A program made the translations under genes and the position numbers. Under the pieces are notes generated by a model. It saw only the letters and a list, made by a program, of their open reading frames with translations. It was not told where the DNA came from and searched no databases. From Oscillospiraceae bacterium (GTDB taxonomy: Bacteria; Bacillota; Clostridia; Oscillospirales; Ruminococcaceae): a DNA stretch of 64,000 nt. Numbering within the stretch: the first letter of the stretch is position 1; each line of letters starts with the position of its first letter. Below are positions 43,391 to 51,691 of the stretch, one piece after another. Where the stretch lies: assembly GCA_017991935.1 (NCBI GenBank), contig JAGOPP010000006.1, forward strand, positions 17,434-81,433, read 5' to 3'.

Positions 43391-45169
43391 TCAGAAATAT
43401 TTTGCCGGATTTGTGTACTGGCCGTTGACTCTGATCTCAAGGTGCAGGTGGGTCCCGGTGGCGTGGCCCGTCGCGCCCATGGCCGCGATCACGTCGCCCT
43501 GATTGACATACTGGCCCGCCTTCACATAGAGGCTGCTGCAGTGCCCGTAGAGCGTCTGGATGCCGCCGCCGTGGTTGATGATGATGTAATACCCGTAACC
43601 TCCGCGGCTCCAGCCGGCCGTGACGACCGTCCCGGAGGCGGCGGCGTAGATGTTGGAGCCCCAGCCGCAGCCCGCGATATCCATTCCGGTGTGGCCCCAG
43701 TAGCCCCAATAGCCGCAGCTGACGTAGCCGCCGATCGTGGGCCAGATAAAGCCGTATTTCGTGCTGCCGGAGCCGGTTGGGCTCTGGACGGCGGTGATCA
43801 CGTTTTTGGTGCCGGCGGTGATCACGCGGCTCACCGGCTCGGTGAGCACGGTCGTGCTCAAGACCTGAACGTTCGTCGCGATCCCGTTTTGGTAGGTGAC
43901 AAAGGCGGTCACCTCCTGCTCGCCGTCGACACCGTCCTTCGTCACTTTGGAGTAGGTCGTATAGTAGTTGTTATCGTAGATATATTCCGTCTCGAACGGA
44001 ATCGCTTCGGTATAGGTCTCTTTCTTGGTCGTCGTGACGCTCAGGAACTGGACCGAGCGCGAGACGAGCACGCGGTCGCCGACGTGCACGATCTCCTGAA
44101 GATCCGGGTTCATCGCCGCGTATTCCGCGTAGGAGATGCCGAACTCGGCCGCGATGGAAAGCGGCGCGTCGCCGTCCTCCACCGTGTAATACTGCTCGCC
44201 CGCCGTCTGGCTGTAAAAAAGATCCCGGAACGAGGACATCGCCATCAGGGACGAGATCGGGTAAATCCCCTCCGTGACCCGGATGTCCTGCACAAAGCGC
44301 AGGATGGAGCCGCTGTCGCCCGTCTCGCGGTACTGCTCGCGGTATTCGTCGAGCAGCAGCAGCAGGTTATCCGGCTCGTCGGAGCAGCCGACGAAGTTGC
44401 CGTCCACATAGAGGCCGTACGCCTCGGTGACGTTGGCCGTGGAGGCCTTAAACAGCAGGTTGGCGAGATCCTCGGAGGGGGTAAAGAGGCCGCTGTCCGC
44501 CACCACGACGGTGTATTCCGGGACGATGTCCTCCACTTTATAGTCGGAAGAGAGCGTGCGGCTGCGCATGATCTGTTCCGCGGAGAAAAAGACGCTTTCG
44601 TCCGAGATATAGGCGACGTCCTTGCCGTTATACTGAAGCCGGAGCCCGTATTGCAGGCCGGAAAAATAGTCGTAAGTAAAATAGAGCAGCAGGCAGGCGA
44701 TCACGGGCCCCGCGTAGTTGAACACGCGGGCGAGGGATTTGCGCGCGAGGCGCAAAAACGCGACGATCAGGCTCCATACGGCGGCAAAAATCTCCTCCGT
44801 CGCGTGGTATTTCGCCTCGCGCAGCACGGAGAGGCATTTGGCGATTGTCCGCCGCAGAAACCGGATCTCCTCGCGCTGGGAGACGAGCCACTCGTCAAAC
44901 GGGCGCAGGATCCGGTAGGAGAGCCGCTTGAAGTAGGAGATCAAGTCGGTGAAGAGCCTGCGGAAGAAGCCGAGGAAGCCGAAATAAGTATTTCTTGTCT
45001 GGCGGACGAAGGAGACGCCGACCAGATAGCAGAGGTTATAGACCGCCGAGTAGAAGACGGCCAGCGGATGATCCCGGTAAATTTCCGGCCATCCCTCCAG
45101 CGGGTCCGTCATCGGGATATCTGCCTGATCCGGCTCGCCGGGTTTTACGGCAGGCAGTTTTTCATCCAA
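43391..45169 (-). CDS. Membrane-anchored LysM-G5-M23 peptidoglycan endopeptidase
   Basis: 592 residues. A cytoplasmic region of about 150 residues is followed by one transmembrane helix (about 153-169), an extracellular linker, LysM (about 347-392, YYTVEDGDAPLSIAAEFGIS), a G5-type domain (about 395-470) and an M23 domain with zinc ligands in GHTGMDIAG and GTHLHLEI. The layout resembles spore-associated or division-associated peptidases such as SpoIIQ/LytM-like proteins, but the long cytoplasmic part is unusual. AAAGGAGGTGA stands before the ATG. It has its own promoter and terminator. Confidence 0.9.
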   Translation of the reverse strand: MDEKLPAVKPGEPDQADIPMTDPLEGWPEIYRDHPLAVFYSAVYNLCYLVGVSFVRQTRNTYFGFLGFFRRLFTDLISYFKRLSYRILRPFDEWLVSQREEIRFLRRTIAKCLSVLREAKYHATEEIFAAVWSLIVAFLRLARKSLARVFNYAGPVIACLLLYFTYDYFSGLQYGLRLQYNGKDVAYISDESVFFSAEQIMRSRTLSSDYKVEDIVPEYTVVVADSGLFTPSEDLANLLFKASTANVTEAYGLYVDGNFVGCSDEPDNLLLLLDEYREQYRETGDSGSILRFVQDIRVTEGIYPISSLMAMSSFRDLFYSQTAGEQYYTVEDGDAPLSIAAEFGISYAEYAAMNPDLQEIVHVGDRVLVSRSVQFLSVTTTKKETYTEAIPFETEYIYDNNYYTTYSKVTKDGVDGEQEVTAFVTYQNGIATNVQVLSTTVLTEPVSRVITAGTKNVITAVQSPTGSGSTKYGFIWPTIGGYVSCGYWGYWGHTGMDIAGCGWGSNIYAAASGTVVTAGWSRGGYGYYIIINHGGGIQTLYGHCSSLYVKAGQYVNQGDVIAAMGATGHATGTHLHLEIRVNGQYTNPAKYF

Positions 45170-45202
45170 AAGTCGGTCACCTCCTTTCCAAATAACTTAC
45201 CC

Positions 45203-45231
45203 ATTATAATAGAAAACCGGACTGAAATCAA
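45203..45231 (-). promoter_or_regulatory. Sigma-A promoter of the M23 peptidase gene
   Basis: Minus-strand TTGATT (plus 45226-45231), 17 bases, TATAAT (plus 45203-45208). Confidence 0.7.
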
Positions 45232-45334
45232 GCAAGTTCACAGTTTGTTTGAAATTGGCACCGTTTTCCACGGTTTTGCCCCCGGCCGCTGGAGGGCGTT
45301 TCTCCCGAATGTGATCGAACGGTTACAAAAAACC

Positions 45335-45379
45335 GCAAAAAACGGCGCCTTCCCAAAGCGGGAAAGCGCCGTTTTTTTA
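45335..45379 (-). terminator. Terminator of the ABC importer operon (bidirectional)
   Basis: ACGGCGC-TTCCC (45342-45354) pairs with GGGAA-GCGCCGT (45360-45372), with A/T runs on both sides. It lies just after the last permease gene. Confidence 0.85.
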
Positions 45380-45387
45380 AATCGTCC

Positions 45388-46371
45388 CTATCGCTCTTCC
45401 CGGAAATAGGAGAGCCCGAGGCTTGCCGGCCCGAGGTTTTCCTTCTTTTTGCGGAAGCTGATGACAATCAAAACGAGGATGGTGACGAGATACGGGACCA
45501 CTTTAAAAATTTCCTGCGAGCTCCTCGTCAGGCCCTCGATGTAGAAATACGCCCAGTAGAGGATGCCGAAGAGGTAGGCGCCCCCGATGGCGCCGATCGG
45601 TTTCCATGTCGCGAAGATCACGAGCGCCACGGCGAGCCAGCCGAGCTTTTCGATCGTGCCGTCGGAGCCCCATGTGCCCTTGATGAAATCCATCGTGTAG
45701 TAGAGGCCGCCGAAGCCGGAGATGCCCGCGCCGACGCAGGTCGCGAGGTATTTATACCGGATGACGTCGATGCCGGCGGCGTCCGCGGTGCCCGGGTTTT
45801 CGCCGACCGCCCGCAGGTTGAGCCCCGCGGCGGATTTGTTGAAGAAGCGGTTCATCAAAACGGCGATCCCGATCGCGGCGTAGACCATGAAGCCGTAGTA
45901 GAAGAAGAGCTTCCCGGCGACGCCCCAGCCGGAGAGAACCGGGACCGACGCGCGAAACGCGGCGCTGGTCGCCTCGACGTGGATCTGGCCGACGCCGCCG
46001 GCGAGCTTGTTGAGGCTCCCGCCGAAGAAGTTGGCAAATCCCGAGCCGAAGATGGTCAGCGTGAGGCCCGTGACGTTCTGGTTCGCGCGCAGCGTGATGG
46101 TCAGGAAGCTGTACACGAGGCCCCCCAGCGCGGAGAGCGCAAACGAGCAGACAAGCCCGATCAGGATGCAGAGGAATTTGTTCGGGGTCTCCACGGCGTT
46201 TTCGTAATAGAACGCGCCCATCAGCCCGGCGATGCCGCCGAGGTACATGATGCCCGGCACGCCGAGGTTGAGGTTGCCGGATTTCTGCGTCAGGATCTCG
46301 CCGAGCGCGCCGAACAGGATCACGGTCCCAAACACGATCGCGTCCTGAAAGAGGGCAATCAGTTGGTTCAT
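45388..46371 (-). CDS. BMP-type nucleoside ABC importer permease 2
   Basis: Branched-chain-type (BPD_transp_2) permease of 327 residues with about eight to nine hydrophobic helices; family features include TQKSGNLNLGVPGIMYLGG and the conserved LRAVGENPGTADAAGID cytoplasmic loop. Members import nucleosides or purines with a BMP-type binding protein (NupQ, YufQ-like). Its ATG overlaps the stop of permease 1 (ATGA). It is the last gene of the unit. Confidence 0.9.
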   Translation of the reverse strand: MNQLIALFQDAIVFGTVILFGALGEILTQKSGNLNLGVPGIMYLGGIAGLMGAFYYENAVETPNKFLCILIGLVCSFALSALGGLVYSFLTITLRANQNVTGLTLTIFGSGFANFFGGSLNKLAGGVGQIHVEATSAAFRASVPVLSGWGVAGKLFFYYGFMVYAAIGIAVLMNRFFNKSAAGLNLRAVGENPGTADAAGIDVIRYKYLATCVGAGISGFGGLYYTMDFIKGTWGSDGTIEKLGWLAVALVIFATWKPIGAIGGAYLFGILYWAYFYIEGLTRSSQEIFKVVPYLVTILVLIVISFRKKKENLGPASLGLSYFREER

Positions 46372-47477
46372 TCCGTGTCGGCCCCCTTTCTGCTGCGGAA
46401 AATCAGCCGGTAGTTGATGAAGAATTCGCTCCCGAGGATGAAGAAGAGGATGATGCCCTCGATCATCTCGGAGACGTAGCTGTTGAGGTTATAGAGAGAG
46501 GCGATCTCGATGGCCCCTTTTTCGAGGAAGACCAGCAGGAACGCGATCAGGATCATCACATAGGTGTTGAATTTGGCCATCCAAGCGACGATGATCGCCG
46601 TGAAGCCGCGCCCTCCGGCGGTGCTCGTGGAGATCGTGTGGCTCGCGCCCGAGACGGCGATGAAGCCGGCCAGCCCGCAGACCGCGCCGGAAAGGAGCAT
46701 CGTGCGGATAAAGACGGCTCTTGTGTTGATGCCGGCGTAGCGGGCGGTGTCCAAGGACTCGCCGACGACGGCGATCTCATAGCCGTGCTTGCTGTATTTG
46801 AGGTAGTTGTACATGGCGACGGTGACCGTCATGACAATCAGGATATTGAGCATATACTGCTCGCCGAAGACGTCCGGGAACCACCCCTTCTGCGTGGACT
46901 GGTTGATGACGCCGACGGTGTTGGAGCCGTAGGGGTTTTCCCATTTGGAGACGAAATACGAGGTGACCTGAATCGCCACGTAGTTCATCATCAGGGTGAA
47001 AAGCGTCTCGTTCGTGTTCCACCTCGATTTAAAGATGGCGGGCAGCAGCCCCCAGAGCGCCCCGGCCGTGAGGCTCGCGGCGATCATGATCGGAAAGAGC
47101 AGGGGGGACGGGAAGTTTTTGCAGTAGATCATGCAGGCGGCCGTCGCGACGCCGCCGACCAGAATCTGGCCCTCCGCGCCGATGTTCCAAAAGCGCATCT
47201 TGAAGGCGGGGGCGAGGCCGACGCCGATGCACAGCAGCATCATCGCGTCGCGGACCGTGACCCACGCGCGCTTCTCCGTGCCGAACGCGCCGTTGAACAT
47301 CGAGCCGTAGACCTTGAGCGGGTTCAGGCGGACGATCGCGTAGATGACGAAGGCGCAGACGACGAGCGCCAGACATACGCCGATCAGGCGGATCCCCCAC
47401 GCGCGGGGCTGGGAAATGGCGTTTCTTTTCGCGATGCGAATCAAGGGGTCTTTGTGTTCCGCTTCCGGTCTGCTCAT
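46368..47477 (-). CDS. BMP-type nucleoside ABC importer permease 1
   Basis: 369 residues, a companion permease with an N-terminal cytoplasmic segment, about eight helices and the loop sequence GYEIAVVGESLDTARYAGI. The GTEKRAWVTVRDAMMLLCIG region and RFWNIGAEGQILVGG are typical of YufP/NupP-like permeases. It overlaps the ATPase gene upstream and permease 2 downstream by four bases each (ATGA), showing tight translational coupling. Confidence 0.9.
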   Translation of the reverse strand: MSRPEAEHKDPLIRIAKRNAISQPRAWGIRLIGVCLALVVCAFVIYAIVRLNPLKVYGSMFNGAFGTEKRAWVTVRDAMMLLCIGVGLAPAFKMRFWNIGAEGQILVGGVATAACMIYCKNFPSPLLFPIMIAASLTAGALWGLLPAIFKSRWNTNETLFTLMMNYVAIQVTSYFVSKWENPYGSNTVGVINQSTQKGWFPDVFGEQYMLNILIVMTVTVAMYNYLKYSKHGYEIAVVGESLDTARYAGINTRAVFIRTMLLSGAVCGLAGFIAVSGASHTISTSTAGGRGFTAIIVAWMAKFNTYVMILIAFLLVFLEKGAIEIASLYNLNSYVSEMIEGIILFFILGSEFFINYRLIFRSRKGADTE

Positions 47478-49024
47478 ATCGTCTTGTCCTCCTTTCCCGC
47501 CGCGTCCGGGTTGAGGCAGGTCATGTAAAAACCGACCTCGTCCTTGGTGGTCTCCGCGGCTTCAAAAATTTTATTCAGGTGCCCCGCGCAGAGGACTGCG
47601 ATCCTGTCGCAGAGCTCAAGGAGCACGTCGAGGTCCTCGCCGACATAGATGACGGCGACGCCTTTCTCTTTCTGGTCGTTCATCAGGTTGTAAATGGTGT
47701 AAGAGGTGTTGATATCGAGGCCCCGGACGGCGTAGGCGGACATCAGGACCGCCGGGCTCGAGGAGATCTCCCGGCCGACGAGCACCTTCTGGACGTTGCC
47801 GCCGGAGAGCTGGCGCACCGGCGTGGAGAGGCCGGGCGTCACGACGTCGAGTTCGCTGACGACGCGCTTCGCGAGGTCCTTGGGCGATTTGCGGTCGAGG
47901 AGCGGGGAGTTTCCGTTGAGGTAACTGCGGATCATCATGTTGTCGGTGAGGTCCATGTTTCCGACCAGCCCCATGCCGAGGCGGTCCTCCGGCACAAAGG
48001 AGAGCGCGATGCCGGAGCGCATGATCTCGAGCGGGGATTTCCCGACGATCTCGACCGGCTCCTTGGCGCCCGGGGCGGTGTACATGATGCTGCCGGTGAC
48101 CCGCTGCAGGCCGGCGACGCCCTCGAGCAGCTCCTTCTGTCCGCAGCCGGAAATCCCGGCGATGCCGAGGATCTCGCCGCCGAAGACGTCCATCGAGACG
48201 TTGCAGAGCTTCGGGATGCCGTTCATATCGGCGCAGCTGAGATTGCGGATGCTAAGGCGCTTTGTGAGCTCTTTGCGCTCCGAGCGGTGGATGTTGAGCT
48301 CAATCTTGTGGCCGACCATCCGCTCCGTGAGCTCCTGCATGTTGGTCCCGGCGGTCTGAAGCGTGCCGACGTTTTTCCCCCTGCGCAGGACGGAGACGCG
48401 GTCCGAGACCGCCAAAACCTCCGCGAGCTTGTGCGTGATGATGACGACGGCCTTTCCGTCGGCCTTCATGTTCCGCATGACGCCGAAGAGGCGCTCCGTC
48501 TCCTGCGGCGTCAGCACGGCGGTCGGCTCGTCCAAAATCAGGATGTCCGCGCCGCGGTAGAGCACCTTGACGATCTCGACGGTCTGCTTCTCGGAGACGG
48601 ACATGTCGTAGATTTTTTTGTTCGGGTCGATCTCAAAGCCGTATTTGTCGCAGATCTCCTGAATGTTTTTCGCGACGGTCTGCAAGTTTAAATTGCCCTT
48701 GCTGCGCAGGCCGAGCACGATGTTCTCCGCCGCGGTGAACACATTCACCAGCCTGAAATGCTGGTGCACCATGCCGATGCCGTAGCGCAGGGCGTCCTTC
48801 GGCGAGCGGATCGCGACCTCCTCGCCGTTTACGAAGATCTTGCCGCTGTCCGGATAATAGATGCCGGAGAGCATGTTCATCAGCGTCGTCTTTCCGCTTC
48901 CGTTTTCACCCAGAAGGGAGAGGATCTCACCTCTCCTGATGTCGAGGGAGACCTTTTCGTTTGCGAGGACGGGACCGAACGTTTTGGTGATGTTCCTCAT
49001 ACTCACGGCATATTCCGTATCCAA
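47474..49024 (-). CDS. BMP-type nucleoside ABC importer ATPase (two domains)
   Basis: 516 residues with two fused nucleotide-binding domains. Domain 1 is canonical: GENGSGKTT, a MSVSEKQTVEIV signature and LILDEPTAVLTP. Domain 2 is degenerate in the usual way for this family: GISGCGQKEL for Walker A, LSGGNVQKVLVGRE as signature and LMSAYAVRGLD for Walker B. It powers the two permeases. It is separated from the binding-protein gene by about 120 bp and a terminator, so its level is probably lower than that of the binding protein. Confidence 0.93.
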   Translation of the reverse strand: MDTEYAVSMRNITKTFGPVLANEKVSLDIRRGEILSLLGENGSGKTTLMNMLSGIYYPDSGKIFVNGEEVAIRSPKDALRYGIGMVHQHFRLVNVFTAAENIVLGLRSKGNLNLQTVAKNIQEICDKYGFEIDPNKKIYDMSVSEKQTVEIVKVLYRGADILILDEPTAVLTPQETERLFGVMRNMKADGKAVVIITHKLAEVLAVSDRVSVLRRGKNVGTLQTAGTNMQELTERMVGHKIELNIHRSERKELTKRLSIRNLSCADMNGIPKLCNVSMDVFGGEILGIAGISGCGQKELLEGVAGLQRVTGSIMYTAPGAKEPVEIVGKSPLEIMRSGIALSFVPEDRLGMGLVGNMDLTDNMMIRSYLNGNSPLLDRKSPKDLAKRVVSELDVVTPGLSTPVRQLSGGNVQKVLVGREISSSPAVLMSAYAVRGLDINTSYTIYNLMNDQKEKGVAVIYVGEDLDVLLELCDRIAVLCAGHLNKIFEAAETTKDEVGFYMTCLNPDAAGKEDKTI

Positions 49025-49078
49025 GTAGCGCCACCTCTTCCAAATTTTCAGAATAAAACGGCCTTTTTTGCCGGTTCA

Positions 49079-49117
49079 ATAAAAAAAGGCAAGGGAAGCC
49101 GCGGGACACGGCTTCCC
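49079..49117 (-). terminator. Intra-operon terminator between BMP and ATPase genes
   Basis: GGGAAGCCG pairs with CGGCTTCCC, then TTGCCTTTTTTT on the minus strand. Partial read-through would give more binding protein than transporter. Confidence 0.8.
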
Positions 49118-49145
49118 TTTATCCCTATTTTCCTTGCGGATTTGA

Positions 49146-50498
49146 TCAGCTCGCGAGCTCGGTGATGCCGTCGATGCGGATGTTGAACATCGGGGCGGAG
49201 ACGGTTTCGGATTCATGGAAGTAGCCGTCCGCAATGAACTCGATGCCGGAGAAATCTTCGGGGTGATAAGCGGAGGTGTAGGAGGTGAGATTCTCGCCGC
49301 CGACGGTGAAGGTGCTGACATCGAAGATGTGAAGCGTGCCGTCTTTGATGGCGGTCCAGATTGCGTCAACTTTCTCCTGAGTGCCGGCAGCGCAGGAGGC
49401 GCCGAGCTGGGAGATCGTGACGGCGTTGACTTCCGCGCCGGCGGTGTTGTCTCTGGCAACGCCTTCGCCGGAAACCATGCCCTGAAGCATCACGGTGTAG
49501 AGGGCGCCCCATTCGTTCTGGGCGGAGGTCAGGGCGGCGGTCGGCGCGACTTGGAGCATGTCGATGTTGTAGCCGACGCAGTAGACGGTGGTGCCGGCAT
49601 CAAGCAGGGCCTGGCAGGCGGACGGGGCGCCGGTGGAGTCGGCGTGCTGGCTGATGATGACGCAGCCGCGGGAGACAAGGGCGTTGGCGGCGGCGGATTC
49701 GGCGGTGGGATCATACCAAGAGCTGGTATAGGTGACGTCCATCACGACGTTCGGGACGATGGATTTGATGCCGAGGTAGAAAGCGGTGTAGCCGGAGACG
49801 ACCTCCGCGTACGGGAAGGCGCCGACATAGCCGATCTTGATGTTTTCGCCGTCTTTGTTGGCGTCGGTGATTTTGCCGTCGGCGACCAGCTCGGCGAGTT
49901 TCATGCCGGCGACCACGCCGGAGACGTAGCGGGACTCATAGGTGTGCGGGAAGAAGTTGACAAGGTTCGTGAGGCCGGAGGCGGCGGCGTTGTCGCCGGT
50001 GGCCGGCATGAAGATGACGTCCGGATATTCCTGAGCGGCCTGAAGCATGTAGGACTGATGGCCGTAGGAGTCGGAGATGACGACTTGGCAGCCGGCCTCG
50101 GCGAGGTCGACGGCGGTGTCGTAGCAGGTCTCGTCTTCGGGGATGTTGTATTTCCAGATCACCTGATCCTCGGTGAGGCCGACGTTCGCGGCGGCTTCTT
50201 TGATGCCGTTGAGGTGGGCGGCGTCATAGCCGGTGTTTTCGTCGTGGAGGAGGATGACGCCGACTTTCAGGGTGCCGGCATCAAACGCGTCTTTGACTTT
50301 GGTGGTGTCGAGCTTTTCGCCTTTGGTGGCGAGGACGCGCTGGGCGGCTTCGCTCAGAACGGTTTCGGCGGGTTCTTCGCTGGTCTCAACCGGGGTGGAT
50401 TCACCGGGGTTGGTGGGCTCGGCAGGCTCTTCGCCGCCGCAGGCAGCGAAGGCGAACACCATAACGGCTGCCAGAATCAGGGCAAGAATTTTTTTCAT
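49146..50498 (-). CDS. BMP-family substrate-binding lipoprotein (purine/nucleoside)
   Basis: 450-residue lipoprotein. The signal peptide MKKILALILAAVMVFAF leads to lipobox FAAC (Cys near 20) and an acidic, threonine-rich linker. The Bmp domain includes LKVGVILLHDENTGYDAAHLNGIKEA, FMPATGDNAAASG and SRYVSGVVAGMKLAEL. Relatives (BmpA, PnrA, YufN) bind purine nucleosides; xpt upstream supports purines here. The start was set at ATG 50498 behind AGGAGG; the frame's earlier start lies over that site. Confidence 0.92.
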   Translation of the reverse strand: MKKILALILAAVMVFAFAACGGEEPAEPTNPGESTPVETSEEPAETVLSEAAQRVLATKGEKLDTTKVKDAFDAGTLKVGVILLHDENTGYDAAHLNGIKEAAANVGLTEDQVIWKYNIPEDETCYDTAVDLAEAGCQVVISDSYGHQSYMLQAAQEYPDVIFMPATGDNAAASGLTNLVNFFPHTYESRYVSGVVAGMKLAELVADGKITDANKDGENIKIGYVGAFPYAEVVSGYTAFYLGIKSIVPNVVMDVTYTSSWYDPTAESAAANALVSRGCVIISQHADSTGAPSACQALLDAGTTVYCVGYNIDMLQVAPTAALTSAQNEWGALYTVMLQGMVSGEGVARDNTAGAEVNAVTISQLGASCAAGTQEKVDAIWTAIKDGTLHIFDVSTFTVGGENLTSYTSAYHPEDFSGIEFIADGYFHESETVSAPMFNIRIDGITELAS

Positions 50499-50553
50499 GA
50501 TGATCCTCCTAATCATTTTCCTCTACTTTTGAAATTCCAAATACACCTTGAAA

Positions 50554-50581
50554 TATAAAAAAGCGTGCTTGCGTACGCTCT
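50554..50581 (-). terminator. Weak terminator after xpt
   Basis: AGCGT/ACGCT arms followed by TTTTTTAT on the minus strand; the short stem suggests read-through into the BMP gene. Confidence 0.45.
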
Positions 50582-50591
50582 TTTACCATAA

Positions 50592-51197
50592 TTATAGATC
50601 CCGGGACTCGTCGGGGCTGCGGAAGGTGATCGCCCCGGTCTCCGGGTCCATCGCGTCCACGATCGCGAGGGACTCCAGATGATAGCCCCTGTCGCGGATC
50701 AGTTTGCCGCCGGGCTGAAAGCCTTTTTCGATCGCGACGCCGATGCCGGCCACGGTGGCGCCGGCCTGCTCCTCAATGAGGGAGATGAGTCCCTCGAGCG
50801 CCTTGCCGTTGGCGAGAAAATCGTCGACGACCAGCACGCGCTCGCCCGGCTGGATATATTTTTTGCCGATGAAAACATCGTAGATGCGCTTTTTGGTAAA
50901 GGACTGGATCTTGGTGCGGTAGACCTCGCCGTCCACGTTGAGGCTCTCGGTCTTTTTCGCGTAGACGATGGGCACGTTGTGGAAGCTCAGAGCGGCGATG
51001 GCGGCGATCCCGATCCCGGAGGCCTCGATCGTGACGATCCGGTCGATTTCCGTGCCGGCGAAGAGGCGCGCCCACTCGTCGCCCATCGCTTTAAAAAGGG
51101 AGATATCCATCTGATGGTTCAGAAAGCTGTCCACTTTGAGGACGTTGCCGGGACGGACCACGCCGTCTTTGAGAATCCGATCCTCAAGAAGTTTCAT
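50592..51197 (-). CDS. xpt: Xanthine phosphoribosyltransferase
   Basis: Salvages xanthine (and guanine) to the nucleotide with PRPP. The protein has 201 residues. The N-terminal [14 protein letters not shown]...SFLNHQMD is the Xpt signature, and the PRPP loop [16 protein letters not shown] lies at about 121-136. It heads a minus-strand unit with the BMP-type importer, joining uptake to salvage. Unlike in many Firmicutes no purine riboswitch precedes it; the AT-rich control region is described separately. Confidence 0.94.
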   Translation of the reverse strand: MKLLEDRILKDGVVRPGNVLKVDSFLNHQMDISLFKAMGDEWARLFAGTEIDRIVTIEASGIGIAAIAALSFHNVPIVYAKKTESLNVDGEVYRTKIQSFTKKRIYDVFIGKKYIQPGERVLVVDDFLANGKALEGLISLIEEQAGATVAGIGVAIEKGFQPGGKLIRDRGYHLESLAIVDAMDPETGAITFRSPDESRDL

Positions 51198-51247
51198 CCA
51201 TTCACGCTCCCGTTTCGCTCAAACGCTTTTGCTCGGCTGATACTTGG

Positions 51248-51276
51248 ATTTTACATGTTTCGATGGAAAAAAACAA
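51248..51276 (-). promoter_or_regulatory. Sigma-A promoter of xpt
   Basis: Minus-strand TTGTTT (plus 51271-51276), 17 bases, TAAAAT (plus 51248-51253); the leader is about 45 bases. Confidence 0.6.
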
Positions 51277-51540
51277 GCGGTTGTCGTCATTTTCTACAAT
51301 CAATCTAATTTAAATGAACGAAAATTGAGCGATATTTGTGAATGCAAACAAATCGCACGGATTTTTACGGGGTAAAAAACAAAACGTATAAACTGAGGTA
51401 AAACGGGGTTGAGAATACTATGAGATCATCCAAAATTCCCGTAAAAACATATCGATATGATGCCCAATAATTCCCATTTTATTAGATTAAAAAACGCGAA
51501 ACAAAATACGTTTGTTGCAACTTGCACAAATGCACAGAAT
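51277..51540. promoter_or_regulatory. AT-rich, palindrome-rich control region upstream of xpt
   Basis: About 260 AT-rich bases in a GC-rich genome, with no gene. They hold a 10-base inverted repeat TTTTTACGGG (51362-51371) / CCCGTAAAAA (51438-51447), a perfect 12-base palindrome CATATCGATATG (51448-51459) and a dyad ATTTGT-N8-ACAAAT near 51334-51353. These look like binding sites for one or more regulators. No PurBox-type pair was recognised. Confidence 0.45.
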
Positions 51541-51629
51541 TTCATCCGGGCACGCGGCGGGAAATGGCGATATTGATGGAGGAGCGTTTTTTGCCGCGCC
51601 ACGGGAGAGGAGCGCAGGCGGGGCGGAGA

Positions 51630-51670
51630 AATCAAAAAGCCGGTCCCCCTCCGGATGGAGGGGGACCGGC
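51630..51670 (-). terminator. Terminator of the ADP-ribosylglycohydrolase gene
   Basis: A 14-base perfect stem, GCCGGTCCCCCTCC (51639-51652) with GGAGGGGGACCGGC (51657-51670), followed on the minus strand by TTTTTGATTT. Confidence 0.9.
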
Positions 51671-51691
51671 CGCGTTCGGCCGATTCCATTT

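Noticed and set aside
51198..51420. Purine riboswitch upstream of xpt
   Set aside because: The conserved core (ATA...GTTTCTACC...GACTA) is not found on the minus strand; only a chance GATTGATTGTAG tract occurs.
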